This document shows, piece after piece, positions 34,940 to 43,100 of a stretch of DNA of 64,000 nucleotides. Each line of letters starts with the position of its first letter. Within the stretch, counting starts at the first letter, position 1. The stretch is taken from contig NZ_QEXM01000043.1 of NCBI RefSeq assembly GCF_004127445.1, forward strand, positions 1 to 64,000. Direction: 5' to 3'. The translations under genes were made by a program, and so were the position numbers. The notes under the pieces were generated by a model, which ran no database searches, was not told the origin of the DNA, and saw nothing but the letters and a program-made list of their open reading frames with translations. Source of the DNA: Streptomyces alfalfae. GTDB taxonomy: Bacteria > Actinomycetota > Actinomycetes > Streptomycetales > Streptomycetaceae.

Positions 34940-36903
34940 GAAGGACTGCCTCCCGGTACGGGGGTGAGCGGACGCGGCGGAGCGACGCCGTCGAGACGGG
35001 TGTCGCGGGGGATCACGGATGCGGAGGTCCGGAACGTGCTCGCGCCGCCGGCCAGCGGCACCTTCGCGTGGGTGCGGGCGAGGTCGATGGTGAGCGCCGG
35101 GGTGTCGGCGGGGGGCTCGATGAGGTTCTTGTCGGTGCCCGCGACGATCAGCGCGAGGCGGTGCCCCTTCGGCACGACGTGGTCGCTCGCGGCGAGGTCC
35201 ACCGTGATGGTGTGCGGCCTGCCCGGGGTGAGCGGACGCCCGCGGTGCGGGTCGGCCCAGGTGCCGAGGTCGGCCCAACCGCGGCTGAAGATGGTGTGCT
35301 CGACGGCAGCGGTCCTGGCCCGGGTCTGGCGGTAGCAGGAGCTGTCGCCCGTGGTGCTCGGTCCCCAGCAGTCGCGTTCGGCGAGCGTGGTGATGCCCTC
35401 GCCCGGGGCGGCGTAGTCGCGGATGGTGGCGGGGCCGAGGTCGACGAGGACGGCGGAGAGATGGGCGGTGCGGGTCGTCGGGGTCGCGGTCACCGTCACC
35501 GTGGAGGAGCCGGACAGCCGCAGGTCGCGGGCGAGCGGCCGGGTGACGAAGCCGGCCTTGGCAGGTGTCGGCGTGTCGATCCGCTCGGCCCAGTCCGTCT
35601 CGCTCAGCTTCGGGTCGTCGGTGAACGTCTCCGTGCCCTTGGCGCGGCGGGTGCCCAGCGTGCCGACGCCCGGCGCGTCGCCCTCGGCGGGCCGCAGCGT
35701 GACCGTCTCGGTGGCGCGCGGGGGCCAGACGCGGTCGGTGGTCCATCGGTCGGGGGCGCGCTCGATGTCGGCCATGGGCTCGCGGTCCACGCCGTTGTCG
35801 TATCCGAGGAGTTCGTGGTCGAACCAGCGGTGCAGGGTGCGGACCCAGTCAGCCCTGCGGAAGTCGAAGGGGTCGACGTGGCCGGCCTGGCTGAGCCAGA
35901 TCTTGCGGTCGACGCCGTTCTCGGCGAGGGCGTCCCACCACTGGCCGAAGTGCTTGGCGCGGACGTTCAGGTCCTGCATGCCGTGGACGACGAAGACGCT
36001 GGCCCGTACCTTGTCGGCGTCCGGGACGTGGTCGCGCTCGCTCCACAGGCGGGTGAAGTCGCCGCTGCGGGGCGCGCCGTCGATCAGGCGCTGCCGCACG
36101 GCGCCGCAGCGGGCCCGTGCCTCGGGGCTCTCCACGGCGTCCGAGAGCCATTCGGGGCCGCTGTCGTAGAGCGGGGCGCCCTGCTGGAAGTAGTAGTCGT
36201 ACCAGGAGGAGATCGCGCCGATCGGCACGATCGTCTTGAGCCCCTTGACGCCGGTGGCGGCCACGCCCTGCGCGACGGTGCCGTCGTAGCTCTTGCCGAT
36301 CATCCCGGTCCTGCCGTTGGACCAGGACGCCTTCGCGCGTTCCTGGCCCGTGCGGCTGGTGTAGCCGCGGGCGCGGCCGTTGAGCCAGTCGACGACGGCC
36401 TTGGCGGACCGGACGTCGGAGCGGCCGCCGACGTCGACACAGCCGTCCGAGCGGTTCGTTCCGGCCAGGTCCACGGCGACGTAGCCGTAGCCGCGCGGGA
36501 CGAAGTAGTTGTCGTAGTAGAGCGGGAACCGCACGGGGTTCCCCTGCGCGTCGTAGGTCTTCTTCTGGCTCTCGTTGCCGCGCCCGCAGCAGGCGTAGTA
36601 CGGGCTGGCGTCCATGATCACGGGTATGCGGCGGCCCGTGCGGTCGAGTTCGCGGGGCCGGACGATGTCGACGGCGACGCGGTCGGTCCTGCCGTCGGCG
36701 TCGCCGTCGAGCCGGGTGTCGACCCACACGGACTCGCGTATCGCGTTCTCGTACGCGTACATGGGCTTGCTCTCATCGGGCGTACGGGGGCCGGCGGCCC
36801 CCTGTGCCGCGCCCGGGGTCATGAGCGTGGCCATCAGGGCGGCCAGGGCCGCCGTCAGCAGCGATCTCCAGAGGAGGCGGGTGCGTCGCGCACGTATCGG
36901 CAT
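34936..36903 (-). CDS. Exported Xaa-Pro dipeptidyl-peptidase (S15 family)
   Basis: 655-aa serine peptidase that releases X-Pro dipeptides. A positively charged head and hydrophobic segment form a signal peptide cut near residue 36. The nucleophile is in GMIGKSYDGT. Asp lies in HGMQDLNV and His in SQAGHVDPF, completing the triad. The C-terminal jelly-roll domain starts near residue 430. TACCTT lies 7 nt before ATG 36903, suggesting leaderless mRNA. It forms an operon with the M14 peptidase for peptide scavenging. Confidence 0.9.
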   Translation of the reverse strand: MPIRARRTRLLWRSLLTAALAALMATLMTPGAAQGAAGPRTPDESKPMYAYENAIRESVWVDTRLDGDADGRTDRVAVDIVRPRELDRTGRRIPVIMDASPYYACCGRGNESQKKTYDAQGNPVRFPLYYDNYFVPRGYGYVAVDLAGTNRSDGCVDVGGRSDVRSAKAVVDWLNGRARGYTSRTGQERAKASWSNGRTGMIGKSYDGTVAQGVAATGVKGLKTIVPIGAISSWYDYYFQQGAPLYDSGPEWLSDAVESPEARARCGAVRQRLIDGAPRSGDFTRLWSERDHVPDADKVRASVFVVHGMQDLNVRAKHFGQWWDALAENGVDRKIWLSQAGHVDPFDFRRADWVRTLHRWFDHELLGYDNGVDREPMADIERAPDRWTTDRVWPPRATETVTLRPAEGDAPGVGTLGTRRAKGTETFTDDPKLSETDWAERIDTPTPAKAGFVTRPLARDLRLSGSSTVTVTATPTTRTAHLSAVLVDLGPATIRDYAAPGEGITTLAERDCWGPSTTGDSSCYRQTRARTAAVEHTIFSRGWADLGTWADPHRGRPLTPGRPHTITVDLAASDHVVPKGHRLALIVAGTDKNLIEPPADTPALTIDLARTHAKVPLAGGASTFRTSASVIPRDTRLDGVAPPRPLTPVPGGSPS

Positions 36904-36910
36904 GGCGCGG

Positions 36911-36916
36911 AAGGTA
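36911..36916 (-). promoter_or_regulatory. -10 box TACCTT, predicted leaderless start
   Basis: The box ends 7 nt before ATG 36903 on the minus strand; no ribosome site is seen. Confidence 0.4.
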
Positions 36917-37117
36917 CACCGGCCGACTCCTGAGCGACAGGGGGCGGGACGTGCCTGTCAGGTGCTCGGGGCATCGAGACACATGTCGGCCGAATGGCGA
37001 TCGTGTGACAGCAGAGGCCATGGACATGACGCGTGGCGCACGGGCTGAATAGGCTCGGCGACCAAGACGCACAGGATCTTGGCCTCTGTGACTTGCGACG
37101 ACGACTTGGAGCTTGAC

Positions 37118-38641
37118 GTGCACCGCAGACTCATCGTTCCGGGAGCGATCGCGGCCTCCCTGCTGCTGGCGATCCCGGCATCGGCCGCTGACTTCACCCC
37201 CGGGGCTTCGGGCATCGGCGACCCCTACTACCCGGCGAGCGGCAACGGCGGATACGACGTCGCGCACTACGACCTGCGGCTGAAGTACCAGCCCGGCACG
37301 GACCTCCTCGAGGGCACGGCGACGATCAACGCCCGCACCACGCAGAACCTCTCGCGCTTCAACCTCGACTTCGGTCTCACGGTCTCCGAGGTGCGGGTCA
37401 ACGGCAAGAAGGCGAAGTTCGCCAGGACCGGCGACCAAGAGCTGGAGATCACGCCGGCCGCGGGGCTGCCCAAGGGGGCGGACGTCACGGTCGTCGTGCG
37501 CTACGCGGGCAAGCCGTCCGAGCTGAAGGTCAACGGCTACACGGCCTGGCACCGGACGCCGGACGGCGGTGTCGCCGCGCAGGAGCCGGAGGCCGCCGTG
37601 TGGTGGTTCCCCTCCAACGACCACCCGCTGGACAAGGCCACCTACGACGTGTCGGTCTCCGTGCCCGACGGCACGCAGGCGATCTCCAACGGTGTGCTCC
37701 GGTCGCAGAGTTCGAAGCTCGGCTGGACGCGGTTCAACTGGCGCTCCAACAAGCCGCAGGCCAGCTATCTCACCACGCTCGCGGTCGGCAAGTTCGACAT
37801 CACGACCGACAAGACCGAGGGCGGTCTGCCGGTCATCAACGCCTACAGCAAGGACCTCGGCGACAACGCGGGCGCCGCGCGCGCCAGCATCGAGCGGACC
37901 GCCGAGGTCGCCGAGTGGCTGGAGACGGTCTTCGGCGAGTACCCCTTCAACGCGCTCGGCGGCTACGTCCCGAACGTCAAGAGCAGCTACGCCCTGGAGA
38001 CCCAGACGCGGCCGTTCTACAGCCCCGCCGCGTTCAACAACGGCTCCAACACCTCCATCGTCGTCCATGAGCTGGCCCACCAGTGGTACGGGGACAGCGT
38101 CTCCGTGCACGGCTGGAAGGACATCTGGGTCAACGAGGGATTCGCCCGCTACAGCCAGTGGCTGTGGTCGGAGAAGGAGGGCGAGGGCACCGCGCAGGAA
38201 CTCGCCGACCACGTGTACGCGCAGCGCCCGGCCGACGACCCGTTCTGGACGGTGAAGCCGGGCGACCCGGGCCCGGACGACCAGTTCCACACCGCCGTCT
38301 ACGACCGGGGCGCGCTGGCCCTCCAGGCGCTGCGCAACGAGATCGGCGACGAGGCGTTCTTCGCGATCCTCAAGGGCTGGCCGAAGGCACACGCGTACGG
38401 CAACGCCAAGGTCGGCGACTTCGTGAAGTACGCCGAGAAGACCTCGGGCAAGCCGCTCGCCGGCCTCTTCGACACCTGGCTGTACCAGCCGACGCGCCCG
38501 GAGGCCCCCGCCGCGAAGGCCGCCGGCCTGACCCGCTCGTCCGCCGCCCACACGGCCGAGCCGAAGTCGTGGAAGAAGATCGCCGCCACGAACACCGTCC
38601 ATGACCACGGCCACGAGCACGAGCACGGCCGCAAGCACTGA
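37118..38641 (+). CDS. Exported M1-family zinc aminopeptidase
   Basis: 507-aa secreted metallopeptidase. A signal peptide occupies about residues 1-23, ending PASA. The gluzincin motif HELAHQW is followed 18 residues later by NEGFARY, giving the zinc ligands. The substrate motif usually written GAMEN reads YALETQ. It lacks the large C-terminal helical domain of PepN-type enzymes and ends in a His-rich tail (HDHGHEHEHGRKH). GTG 37118 has GGAG 6 nt upstream. It is divergent from the X-Pro peptidase operon. Confidence 0.9.
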   Translation: MHRRLIVPGAIAASLLLAIPASAADFTPGASGIGDPYYPASGNGGYDVAHYDLRLKYQPGTDLLEGTATINARTTQNLSRFNLDFGLTVSEVRVNGKKAKFARTGDQELEITPAAGLPKGADVTVVVRYAGKPSELKVNGYTAWHRTPDGGVAAQEPEAAVWWFPSNDHPLDKATYDVSVSVPDGTQAISNGVLRSQSSKLGWTRFNWRSNKPQASYLTTLAVGKFDITTDKTEGGLPVINAYSKDLGDNAGAARASIERTAEVAEWLETVFGEYPFNALGGYVPNVKSSYALETQTRPFYSPAAFNNGSNTSIVVHELAHQWYGDSVSVHGWKDIWVNEGFARYSQWLWSEKEGEGTAQELADHVYAQRPADDPFWTVKPGDPGPDDQFHTAVYDRGALALQALRNEIGDEAFFAILKGWPKAHAYGNAKVGDFVKYAEKTSGKPLAGLFDTWLYQPTRPEAPAAKAAGLTRSSAAHTAEPKSWKKIAATNTVHDHGHEHEHGRKH

Positions 38642-38660
38642 CGTCCCCGCCCGGACGACG

Positions 38661-38722
38661 CGGTGGCGCCACCCCGGACCATGGATCTGTGTGATCCCGT
38701 GGTCCTCGGGGTGGCGCCACCG
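38661..38722. terminator. Bidirectional terminator between M1 peptidase and permease
   Basis: Perfect 16-bp arms (38661-38676 and 38707-38722) plus a further GACCA/TGGTC pairing form a very stable hairpin in the convergent gap. Confidence 0.88.
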
Positions 38723-38741
38723 TGGGCGTCGGCGCTGACGC

Positions 38742-40199
38742 CTACTTCGTCAGGGCGTCCCTCTCGCGGTCGGCCTTGCGGCGGATCGCGTACCAGCCCA
38801 CGACCAGGGCCGCGGCGACGATCGGGATGAGGAACAGCGTCTTGCGGCCGACCTCGGGGTCCTTCCACATCAGGCCGAGCACGGCCACCAGGAAGACGAT
38901 CGTGACGATCTCCGTGACCGGGTTGCCCGGCAGGCGGAACTTCGGGCGCTCGAAGGCGCCCTCCTTGGAGCGGCGCACGAACGCCAGGTGGCAGATCATG
39001 ATGATCACCCAGGTGCTGATGATGCCGAGGGACGCCACGTTCAGGACGATCTCGAAGGCCTTGCTCGGCACGATGCTGTTCAGGGCGACACCGAGGACGC
39101 CGACGCCCGCGGTGAGCAGGATGCCGCCGTAGGGCACCTGGCTCTTGTTCATCCGGGCGGTGAACCTGGGGGCCGAGCCCGACATCGCCATGGAGCGCAG
39201 GATGCGGCCCGTGGAGTACAGGCCCGAGTTCAGCGAGGACATGGCCGCCGTCAGGACGACGAGGTTCATCACGTCACCGGCCGCCGGCACGCCGATCTTG
39301 GACAGGACCGTCACGAAGGGGCTCTCGCCCGCCGAGTACACCGATCCGGGGAGCAGCAGCGCGAGGAGGACGACCGAGCCCACGTAGAACAGGCCCACGC
39401 GCCACATGATCGAGTTCACGGCGCGCGGCACGATCTTCTGCGGGTCGGCGGTCTCGCCCGCCGCGACGCCGACCAGCTCCAGCGAGGCGTAGGCGAAGAC
39501 GACGCCCTGCATCACGATCACGACGGGCATCAGGCCGTTCGGCAGGAACCCGCCGTTGTCGGTGATGACGCTCAGACCCGGCGTCTCCCCGCCGACCTCG
39601 TGTTGGCTGACCAGCAGGAAGATGCCGATGAGCATGAACGCGATGAGCGCCGCGACCTTGATGATCGAGAACCAGAACTCCATCTCGCCGAAGTACTTCA
39701 CCGAGATGAGGTTGATGGCCAGGACCACCGCGAGGGCTATCAGCGCGAGCACCCACTGCGGGATGTCGGTGAAGAAGCTCCAGTAGTGCGTGTAGAGCGC
39801 GATCGCGGTGATGTCGGCGATGCCGGTGGTCGACCAGTTCAGGAAGTACATCCAGCCGGCGACGTAGGCGCCCTTCTCGCCGAGGAACTCACGCGCGTAC
39901 GACACGAACGAACCGGACGACGGACGGTAGAGCACCATCTCGCCGAGGGCGCGCACGACGAAGAACGCGAAGATGCCGCACACGAGGTACGCGAGGGCGA
40001 GCGCGGGGCCCGCCGAGTGGAGGCGGCCACCCGCCCCGAGGAAGAGTCCTGTGCCGATCGCGCCACCGATCGCGATCATGTTGACGTGACGGGCCTTGAG
40101 GTCCTTGCTGTAACCGGCGTCGCCCGCGTCCGCGGGGGCCTGGCTGGCATCGGTGCGGGATGCGTCCAGGGCGGCCGAGTCTACGGCTTCCTTGCTCAC
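38742..40199 (-). CDS. Amino acid permease (APC superfamily, AnsP/GabP type)
   Basis: 485-aa proton-coupled importer with 12 predicted helices. The first helix motif is AIGGAIGTGLFLGAG, as in the AAT family (asparagine, GABA, aromatic amino acids). SSLNSGLYSTGRILRSMA and a hydrophilic N-terminal 35 residues are also typical. Exact substrate is not readable. GTG 40199 is the start, with only a weak site. It ends against the bidirectional terminator and is a single gene. Confidence 0.9.
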   Translation of the reverse strand: MSKEAVDSAALDASRTDASQAPADAGDAGYSKDLKARHVNMIAIGGAIGTGLFLGAGGRLHSAGPALALAYLVCGIFAFFVVRALGEMVLYRPSSGSFVSYAREFLGEKGAYVAGWMYFLNWSTTGIADITAIALYTHYWSFFTDIPQWVLALIALAVVLAINLISVKYFGEMEFWFSIIKVAALIAFMLIGIFLLVSQHEVGGETPGLSVITDNGGFLPNGLMPVVIVMQGVVFAYASLELVGVAAGETADPQKIVPRAVNSIMWRVGLFYVGSVVLLALLLPGSVYSAGESPFVTVLSKIGVPAAGDVMNLVVLTAAMSSLNSGLYSTGRILRSMAMSGSAPRFTARMNKSQVPYGGILLTAGVGVLGVALNSIVPSKAFEIVLNVASLGIISTWVIIMICHLAFVRRSKEGAFERPKFRLPGNPVTEIVTIVFLVAVLGLMWKDPEVGRKTLFLIPIVAAALVVGWYAIRRKADRERDALTK

Positions 40200-40359
40200 G
40201 TGGGGGATCTACTCTCTGGTGCCCGGAAGGATTCCGGGGTCCGGAATGTGCTCCGGCCCACGACACCCCTGACGCGCGCGGACCGACGGGACACCTTCCC
40301 CCACCGATTCCCGATCACGCGGTGGCGCACGTCACATAGCGGAACTTCTCACATGCTGA

Positions 40360-42165
40360 TCAAGGGGTGTACAGACCCTCGATGACCTGCTCGTACTTGG
40401 CGCGGACCACCCGGCGGCGGAGCTTCAGGGAGGGTGTCAGCTCCCCGGTGGCGGGGCCCCACTCGTCGGCGAGGAGGCGGTGGCGCTTGACCTGCTCGGT
40501 GCGGTTCAGGCGCGCGTTGGCGGCCTCGACGGCGCGCGCGACCTCCTCCCGTACGGCCGGGTGGGAGACGAGGTCGCCCTCGACGCCGCGCGCGGCGGCC
40601 CAGGCGGGCGCCACCTCGGCGTCGAGGACGAGCAGGGCCACCAGGTAGGAGCGGCCGTCGCCGTGCACCAGGGCCTGGCCGATGAGCGGGTGCTCCTTGA
40701 GCGCGTTCTCCACGAGGGCGGGCGAGACGTTCTTGCCCGTCGAGGTCACGATCATCTCCTTCTTGCGGTCGGTGATCCAGACATAGCCGTCCGTGTCGAC
40801 GCGGCCGATGTCGCCGGTGGCGAACCAGCCGTCCTCGTCACGGGCGTCGTCGACACCGCCGTCGGCCCGCAGATAGCCGTCGAAGACGGTCGCGCCGCGT
40901 ACGAGGAGCTCGCCGTCCTCGGCGGCGCGCACCTCCACGCCCTCGATGGGGCGGCCCACCGACCCCAGGCGGAAGGCCCCGGGGGCGTTGGCCGTGACCA
41001 CGCCGGAGGTCTCGGTGAGACCCCACGCGTCCATGATCACCAGGCCGAAGCCGGCCCAGAAGCGGGACACCTCCGGCGGCATCGGCGCCGAGGCGCTCGC
41101 GGTCCACACGAGCCGGTCGAACCCGGCGAGCGCGAGCAGCGGATCGAGCACCCGCTCCTTGGCCTCGGCGTAGGCGGCCCGCAGCGGCGCCGGCGGCTCC
41201 TCGCCGCGCTCACGGCAGGCGAGGTGGGCGCGGGCGGTGTCGCCCGCCTCCTCGATGACGCGGCGCCGCTCCTCGGGCAGCGCGGCGAGGGCGGCCCGCA
41301 CGGACGCCGCCAGCTTCTCCCACACGCGCGGGACCCCGAAGAACTGCGACGGGCGCAGCTCGCGCGCGGTGGCCGCCACCTGGGCGGGGTCCGCGCAGAG
41401 GTGGACGTGCCCGGCGCGCAGGACCGGCAGATAGATGCCGAGCAGCCGCTCGGCGATGTGCGCGAAGGGCAGGTAGCAGATGTGCCCGACGTGGTCGGGG
41501 ACCTCCACGATGGTGTCCAGGGCGATGCCGTTGAGGAGGATGTTGCGGTGGCTGAGCCGGACGCCCTTGGGGTCGCCCGTGGTGCCCGAGGTGTAGACGA
41601 CGGTGAGCGGGTCGCCGGGGCGGCACTCGCGCCAGGCCTTCTCGAAGGCCTCGGGGTCGTACCGGCGGCTGCCCGTGGCGTGCAGCGAGCCGTACGTGCG
41701 GTGCTCGCCGGCCTCGGCCGCCTCCACGACCACCAGGCGGCGCAGCGGGGCGGTGTCGTCGGCCAGGAGCGGTTCCCAGCGGGGCAGCTCGCCGGCGCCC
41801 TCGACGATCGCGACGCGGGCCCGGCTGTGCCGCACGATGTGGGCCACCTGCTCGGGGGCGGCGGTCCCGTACACGGTCACCGGGACGGCGCCGATGTGCA
41901 CCAGGGCGAGGTCGCTGAGCCAGTGCTCGGGGCGGTTGCCCAGCATCATCAGGACGTGCTCGCCGCGCTCGACGCCCAGCGCCGTGTACCCGGCGGCCAG
42001 GACGGCGACCTCGCGGCGCGCCTCGCGCCAGGTGAGCGTCGACCACTCCTCGCCCGTGCGCCAGGACAGCGCGGGCAGGTCCCCGTGGTCCTCGGCGTCG
42101 CGGAGCAGCAGGGCGGGGAGCGTGGCGTCGGCAGGGTCTCCGGGGAGTCGCAGGATCGTGGTCAT
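40360..42165 (-). CDS. Long-chain fatty acid-CoA ligase (AMP-binding)
   Basis: 601-aa ANL-superfamily enzyme that activates fatty acids through an acyl-AMP. The P-loop is YTSGTTGDPKG, the A5 motif is WGLTET and the hinge is DRKKEMIVTSTGKNVSP. The C-terminal domain contains SLKLRRRVV in place of the usual catalytic-lysine motif PRT.TGK, typical of FadD15-like enzymes. ATG 42165 has AGGAGG 5 nt upstream. It is divergent from a MerR regulator and faces the beta-oxidation genes. Confidence 0.92.
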   Translation of the reverse strand: MTTILRLPGDPADATLPALLLRDAEDHGDLPALSWRTGEEWSTLTWREARREVAVLAAGYTALGVERGEHVLMMLGNRPEHWLSDLALVHIGAVPVTVYGTAAPEQVAHIVRHSRARVAIVEGAGELPRWEPLLADDTAPLRRLVVVEAAEAGEHRTYGSLHATGSRRYDPEAFEKAWRECRPGDPLTVVYTSGTTGDPKGVRLSHRNILLNGIALDTIVEVPDHVGHICYLPFAHIAERLLGIYLPVLRAGHVHLCADPAQVAATARELRPSQFFGVPRVWEKLAASVRAALAALPEERRRVIEEAGDTARAHLACRERGEEPPAPLRAAYAEAKERVLDPLLALAGFDRLVWTASASAPMPPEVSRFWAGFGLVIMDAWGLTETSGVVTANAPGAFRLGSVGRPIEGVEVRAAEDGELLVRGATVFDGYLRADGGVDDARDEDGWFATGDIGRVDTDGYVWITDRKKEMIVTSTGKNVSPALVENALKEHPLIGQALVHGDGRSYLVALLVLDAEVAPAWAAARGVEGDLVSHPAVREEVARAVEAANARLNRTEQVKRHRLLADEWGPATGELTPSLKLRRRVVRAKYEQVIEGLYTP

Positions 42166-42200
42166 GACCGCCTCCTGGTGCCATCGGGTGGCCCGGAGGG

Positions 42201-42249
42201 TTTCACAACACTGGTGTGCCAGCAATACTGTTGCACCGCATTGGCACAC
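42201..42249. promoter_or_regulatory. Divergent control region with dyads and promoter-like elements
   Basis: GTGTGCCA (42214-42221) and TGGCACAC (42242-42249) form a perfect 8-bp inverted repeat around a GCAA-TACTG-TTGC dyad. TTTCAC, 17 bp, AATACT (42201-42229) fits a plus-strand promoter for the MerR gene. It is a plausible MerR operator. Confidence 0.55.
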
Positions 42250-42323
42250 GGTGCGGGGGCCGCATCGACGAGACGACCGCGGGGAGACGTCCCCCGAGCC
42301 GACCGGGGAGGCAGGGCGCCGCC

Positions 42324-43073
42324 ATGACGACCGACACCGAGGACGTCGCGACCGCGGCCGGCGAGCCGACCCTCACGGTCGACGAGCTGGCCGCGCGCGC
42401 GGGCGTCACGGTCCGCACGATCCGCTTCTACGGCACCAGGGGCCTGCTGCCGCCGCCGGTCATCGGCCCGCGCCGCGTCGGGCACTACGGCCAGGACCAC
42501 CTGTCGCGGCTCGCGCTCATCGAGGAGCTCCAGCACCAGGGCATGACGCTCGCCGCGATCGAGCGCTATCTGGAGCAGCTTCCGGCCGACCTGAGCGCGC
42601 ACGACCTGGCCATCCACCGCGCCCTCGTGGCGTCCTGGGCGCCCGACTCCGCCGAGGAGGTCCCGCGCGCCGAGCTCGATCGCAGGGCGGGGCGCGCGCT
42701 GGACGAGGGGGACCTGGAGCGGTTGGCGGCGATGGGCGTGGTCGCCGCGACGGGGACGCCGGGCACGTACCGCGTGGACGTGGGGCTGCTCCGGCTCGGG
42801 GTGCGGCTCCTCGACGTGCCGATCGCGCACGAGACGATCCTCGCCGCCCGCTCGGTGCTCATGGAGCACACGCGCTCGGCGGCGCACGAGCTGTCCCGGC
42901 TCTTCCGGGACGAGGTGTGGGACTCGCGCCGCGAGGGCGGGTCGGACCCGGAGCACGTCGCCGCGATGCGGTCGCTGTCGGCCCATATGCAGCCGATGGT
43001 GGTGCAGGCGCTGGTGACCGCCTTCCAGCGCTCGCTCAAGGAGGAGCTGCGGGAGTGGCTCAAGGAGTCCTGA
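42324..43073 (+). CDS. MerR-family transcriptional regulator
   Basis: 249-aa regulator. The winged helix-turn-helix (TVDELAARAGVTVRTIRFYG) begins near residue 18 and is followed by the MerR wing (RRVGHYGQDHLSRL). The effector half is long for MerR and probably binds an acyl-CoA. Similar regulators control fatty-acid or branched-chain degradation. ATG 42324 has GGAGG about 13 nt upstream. It likely controls both itself and the divergent CoA ligase. Confidence 0.85.
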   Translation: MTTDTEDVATAAGEPTLTVDELAARAGVTVRTIRFYGTRGLLPPPVIGPRRVGHYGQDHLSRLALIEELQHQGMTLAAIERYLEQLPADLSAHDLAIHRALVASWAPDSAEEVPRAELDRRAGRALDEGDLERLAAMGVVAATGTPGTYRVDVGLLRLGVRLLDVPIAHETILAARSVLMEHTRSAAHELSRLFRDEVWDSRREGGSDPEHVAAMRSLSAHMQPMVVQALVTAFQRSLKEELREWLKES

Positions 43074-43100
43074 GCCACCCCCGCACGGGGCGGCGCGGGG

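Noticed and set aside
43079..43090. Terminator between MerR and FadB-like genes
   Set aside because: The CCCCG-CA-CGGGG stem is only 5 bp with a 2-nt loop, too tight and weak to claim.
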